Below, in pieces: positions 38,207 to 40,401 of a stretch of DNA of 40,401 nt. The DNA comes from an uncultured Acetobacteraceae bacterium. GTDB taxonomy: Bacteria > Pseudomonadota > Alphaproteobacteria > Acetobacterales > Acetobacteraceae. The stretch is taken from contig CALMVO010000116.1 in the NCBI GenBank assembly GCA_937873205.1, positions 1 to 40,401 on the forward strand, read 5' to 3'. The first letter of the stretch is position 1, and each line of letters begins with the position of its first letter. Below the pieces are notes generated by a model that saw only the letters and a program-made list of their open reading frames with translations, ran no database searches and had not been told where the DNA came from. The position numbers and the translations under genes are program-made.

Positions 38207-40401
38207 CTACGAAGAACTCACGATGCCGCAGGTGCCGGCGGCGTCGGAGCCGCGCGTGACGATGAAGTTCGCGGTCTTGCCGGCGGGCAGCGAGAAGCTC
38301 GCCGTGCCGCCGTTCATGGTGTCGGTGGGGCCGACGTTGGGCTCGGTGCCGGGCATGATGGTGTCGGCCGCGGTGCCGGCGTTCTTCACCGTCGCCAGGA
38401 CCTCGCCCTGCATCTGGCCGCCGCAGGGCAGCAGGGCGAGGGTCGCCGTGCTGCCGGTCAGCAGGATGGTGTTGCCTGCGTCGGTGAGCTTCTGGGTCCC
38501 GCTGGTCGCGCTGATCGTGTCCGGGCTCGCACCGTTGCGGACGTTGCCGAGGTAGGCGATCAGCTCGGCATAGTCCTGGCCGATGAAGGCGTGCCCGCAC
38601 TGCGTCGCATGCGTGGAGTCCCCCTGGAACGTGGGTCCGGTGGTGCTGCCCAGCGTGCAGTTGTTCGTGCTGGTCTGCGCCGACGCTCCGTCCGCACCCC
38701 ATCGCGGGTCGTTCACCGAGTCGAAGTAGGCGTCGAAGTAGCGCAGCGCGAACTGCCGGCGCAGCGGGTTGGTGACGTCCTTGACCGACACGTCGTAGTA
38801 GCCGTTGCTGCCGGCCGAGGAGAACTTCATGCCCAGGATGGTGGTCCAGCCGTGGGCGTGGAATGCCGCCGCGCAGGCGCCGAGCGTGCCGATCGTGCGA
38901 TAGGACGCGGCCGTGACACCGGCCGCGTTGGACAGGCTGGCATCGGGCCACGGGTTGACGTTGGCCTCCGAGGTGCCGTTCTCCTCGAACAGGACATACT
39001 TCGGGCCCGTCACGTTGACGCCAAGGGCGGCGGCTTGCAAGGCGCAGCCCCCCGCCGAGCGCGCCGCCGTGATGGTGTAGCTGCTGGCGCTGTCGCTGCC
39101 GTCCGTGTCGGCAGTCCAGGTCTGGCCCGTCGCGGTGGACAGGACGCCTGCCGCGACGGCCGTGTATTTCATCGAGCCGGGGCTCGCCAACCCATGGCCC
39201 CAGGTGTTGCTCTCGCCGAGGGACAGCAGGTAGGGGCCATCCAGCGTCAGGCCATAGCCAGGTGACGGGTGCGCGCCTTTGTAGGCCGCCAGGCGCTTCC
39301 ACGCGTCATAGTCCTGCGCGATCTGCTGCGCGGTCAGCGTCGTGGTGCTGTAGGACGCGCCGTAGATTGTGCCCTGGAAGCCTGCCGTGGCATCGGTGTC
39401 GCCATAGGTGCCGAGCATGTCACCGCCGAGCTCCCAGTATCCCCCCGAGGTCGTCGGCGCCGAGGAGGAACCAACCTGGTCGAACGGCGTCTGCTGGACC
39501 CCGTCCAGCCACATGCTCCGAAGACCAGTGGTCGGGCTGATCTGCATGACCGCGACGTGGAAGCCGTTGTCGATCGACCCCGTGGTGCCGACCGCAGTGG
39601 GATCACCACTCATGTAGCTGCTCAGGACGGTGTTGGCGTACCCCATCCAGGCGTTGTTGTTGCCGGAGTAGCCCGAGGCGAACCACATGGCGGCGGCGGG
39701 GATGGCGCCATGATAGCCGGTCAGCACCGAGTTGCCGGTCGCGGTGTTGCTCGCCGTCAGGCTGTTCTTCGTGACGACGGCCGATCCGAACGCCACCTCA
39801 ATCGTCTGGATGCCCTGCACGGCAGCGGGCAAGGCCAGGAAGCTCGTGCCGGCCGCGAATTGCAGGCCGCAATCCGACGACCAGGTCGGTGCCGTGACGG
39901 TGCTCGCCCAGTTCGACGGCGCGGCGATGGCGATTGGCAGCGTGTTGCCCTTGCCCGACCGGTCGGCGGTGCTGGTGCCCTGGCACTCCAGCATCAGGTA
40001 GCGGGCCTGCAGGCCGGTGTCAGGGGCGAAGAGGTAGTTGCCGTTGTTGGCCAGCTGAGCCGACAGGCTGCCCGTCTGCGCGACCACGCCAGCCACGGTG
40101 CCGCCATCGGCCACGGTCCCGGCGGTCGAGCCGAACGGGATCTGAGCCGCGGGCACCAGCTTGGAACCGTTCAAGCCGGCAACCCCGGAAGCGGCGCCGA
40201 TCTCGGTCGTCGGGATGCCGCCCAGGTTGCCGAGCGCCGCCGTCGCGCTGGCCACGTCCGACAGGTTGTTGGACTTCTGCAGGGCTCCGGAAATCTGGGT
40301 AGCTTGGGTGCTGGTGACGAGGCCGCTGACCAGCTGAGACGCCAGCTTTCCCGCAATCATGGTCGTTACGTCGATCGAACCGCCGAAGACCTGAATCTGA
40401 C
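38207..40401 (-). CDS. Secreted tail-fibre-like / LamG / SGNH-hydrolase protein (N-terminus continues at 1-156)
   Basis: With its start at 156 across the join this protein has about 776 aa. After the signal peptide there is a tail-fibre-like segment (LQKSNNLSDVASATAALGNL), then a LamG/concanavalin-like domain at about 175-420 (LMLECQGTSTADRSGKGNTL, MWLDGVQQTPFDQVG). An SGNH hydrolase domain follows: LSLGESNTWG near 441 with the nucleophile Ser, FEENGTSEAN in place of block III, and DSTHATQCGHAFIGQDYAEL near 638 with the catalytic Asp/His. A beta-rich C-terminal domain (about 690-776) ends the protein. It should bind and de-esterify a polysaccharide at the cell surface. A classical phage fibre has no signal peptide, which makes the combination unusual. 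Confidence 0.8.
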   Translation of the reverse strand, partial: QIQVFGGSIDVTTMIAGKLASQLVSGLVTSTQATQISGALQKSNNLSDVASATAALGNLGGIPTTEIGAASGVAGLNGSKLVPAAQIPFGSTAGTVADGGTVAGVVAQTGSLSAQLANNGNYLFAPDTGLQARYLMLECQGTSTADRSGKGNTLPIAIAAPSNWASTVTAPTWSSDCGLQFAAGTSFLALPAAVQGIQTIEVAFGSAVVTKNSLTASNTATGNSVLTGYHGAIPAAAMWFASGYSGNNNAWMGYANTVLSSYMSGDPTAVGTTGSIDNGFHVAVMQISPTTGLRSMWLDGVQQTPFDQVGSSSAPTTSGGYWELGGDMLGTYGDTDATAGFQGTIYGASYSTTTLTAQQIAQDYDAWKRLAAYKGAHPSPGYGLTLDGPYLLSLGESNTWGHGLASPGSMKYTAVAAGVLSTATGQTWTADTDGSDSASSYTITAARSAGGCALQAAALGVNVTGPKYVLFEENGTSEANVNPWPDASLSNAAGVTAASYRTIGTLGACAAAFHAHGWTTILGMKFSSAGSNGYYDVSVKDVTNPLRRQFALRYFDAYFDSVNDPRWGADGASAQTSTNNCTLGSTTGPTFQGDSTHATQCGHAFIGQDYAELIAYLGNVRNGASPDTISATSGTQKLTDAGNTILLTGSTATLALLPCGGQMQGEVLATVKNAGTAADTIMPGTEPNVGPTDTMNGGTASFSLPAGKTANFIVTRGSDAAGTCGIVSSS
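40382..40401. repeat. Terminal 20-bp direct repeat, right copy (circular overlap)
   Basis: Identical to positions 1-20; see that entry. The secreted SGNH protein frame passes through it without interruption. Confidence 0.9.

Noticed and set aside
1-40401. CRISPR arrays, rRNA or tRNA genes
   Set aside because: No regularly spaced repeat array and no cloverleaf or rRNA-like sequence was recognised on either strand; the short phased arrays near parA are protein-binding type repeats without unique spacers.

Overview
The window reads as one complete circular replicon of about 40.38 kb. Its first 20 bases (1-20) recur as its last 20 bases (40382-40401). If that overlap is collapsed, a long minus-strand reading frame runs open through the join and ends at a good secretion signal on the other side. 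The sequence is GC-rich with strong G/C third-position bias. RepA of the RPA type, Tat-like leaders, zeta toxin, DUF2167 and MobF remnants suggest an alphaproteobacterial plasmid (perhaps Acetobacterales/Rhodospirillales-like); the host assignment is inference. No rRNA, tRNA, CRISPR array, intact insertion sequence, or phage capsid, portal or terminase gene was recognised.

Layout. (1) 31.1-40.4 kb through the join to 0.35 kb, all minus strand: a small HTH protein, translationally coupled to a secreted tail-fibre-like/LamG/SGNH protein of about 776 aa that crosses the join, then a 1713-aa phage-type polyvalent (ejection-like) protein, a DUF2167 membrane protein and an HNH-like protein. (2) 0.9-7.5 kb, plus strand: a chain of small overlapping genes leading into a 1278-aa Toprim primase/helicase fusion, then a serine recombinase. 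(3) 7.3-16.4 kb: accessory cargo, much of it decayed: a HigB2/HigA2-like toxin-antitoxin pair, a truncated nuclease, a frameshifted AraC regulator, a secreted retropepsin-PDZ protein, an LprI-like protein, a ParB/Srx-like protein, an AT-rich lipoprotein, the C-terminal stump of a MobF relaxase, a CPBP protease and a second HigBA pair. (4) 16.4-21.3 kb: plasmid core: repA, an iteron origin with DnaA boxes, a tyrosine recombinase beside a 10-bp palindromic pair, and a parA/ribbon-helix-helix partition operon bracketed by 8-bp-phased TGATGC arrays. (5) 21.7-24.3 kb: a zeta toxin with a long glycine-zipper C-terminal extension and its upstream partner. (6) 24.3-28.0 kb, minus strand: a tightly overlapping operon holding four diverged copies of one unnamed exported domain. 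(7) 28.1-31.0 kb, plus strand: an XRE regulator, small membrane proteins, a lipoprotein interrupted by an amber codon and a SLATT-like two-helix protein, closed by a hairpin terminator.

How it works together. RepA with the iterons starts replication; ParA with the ribbon-helix-helix protein segregates copies; two recombinases could resolve multimers; three addiction modules (two HigBA-like and zeta) retain the plasmid. The relaxase is only a fragment, so self-transfer is unlikely. The most unusual part is the phage-derived secreted block on a plasmid backbone, together with the repeated-domain operon. Several genes carry single-base indels in homopolymers or an in-frame stop. Some of these may be sequencing errors and should be checked against reads before biological meaning is assigned.
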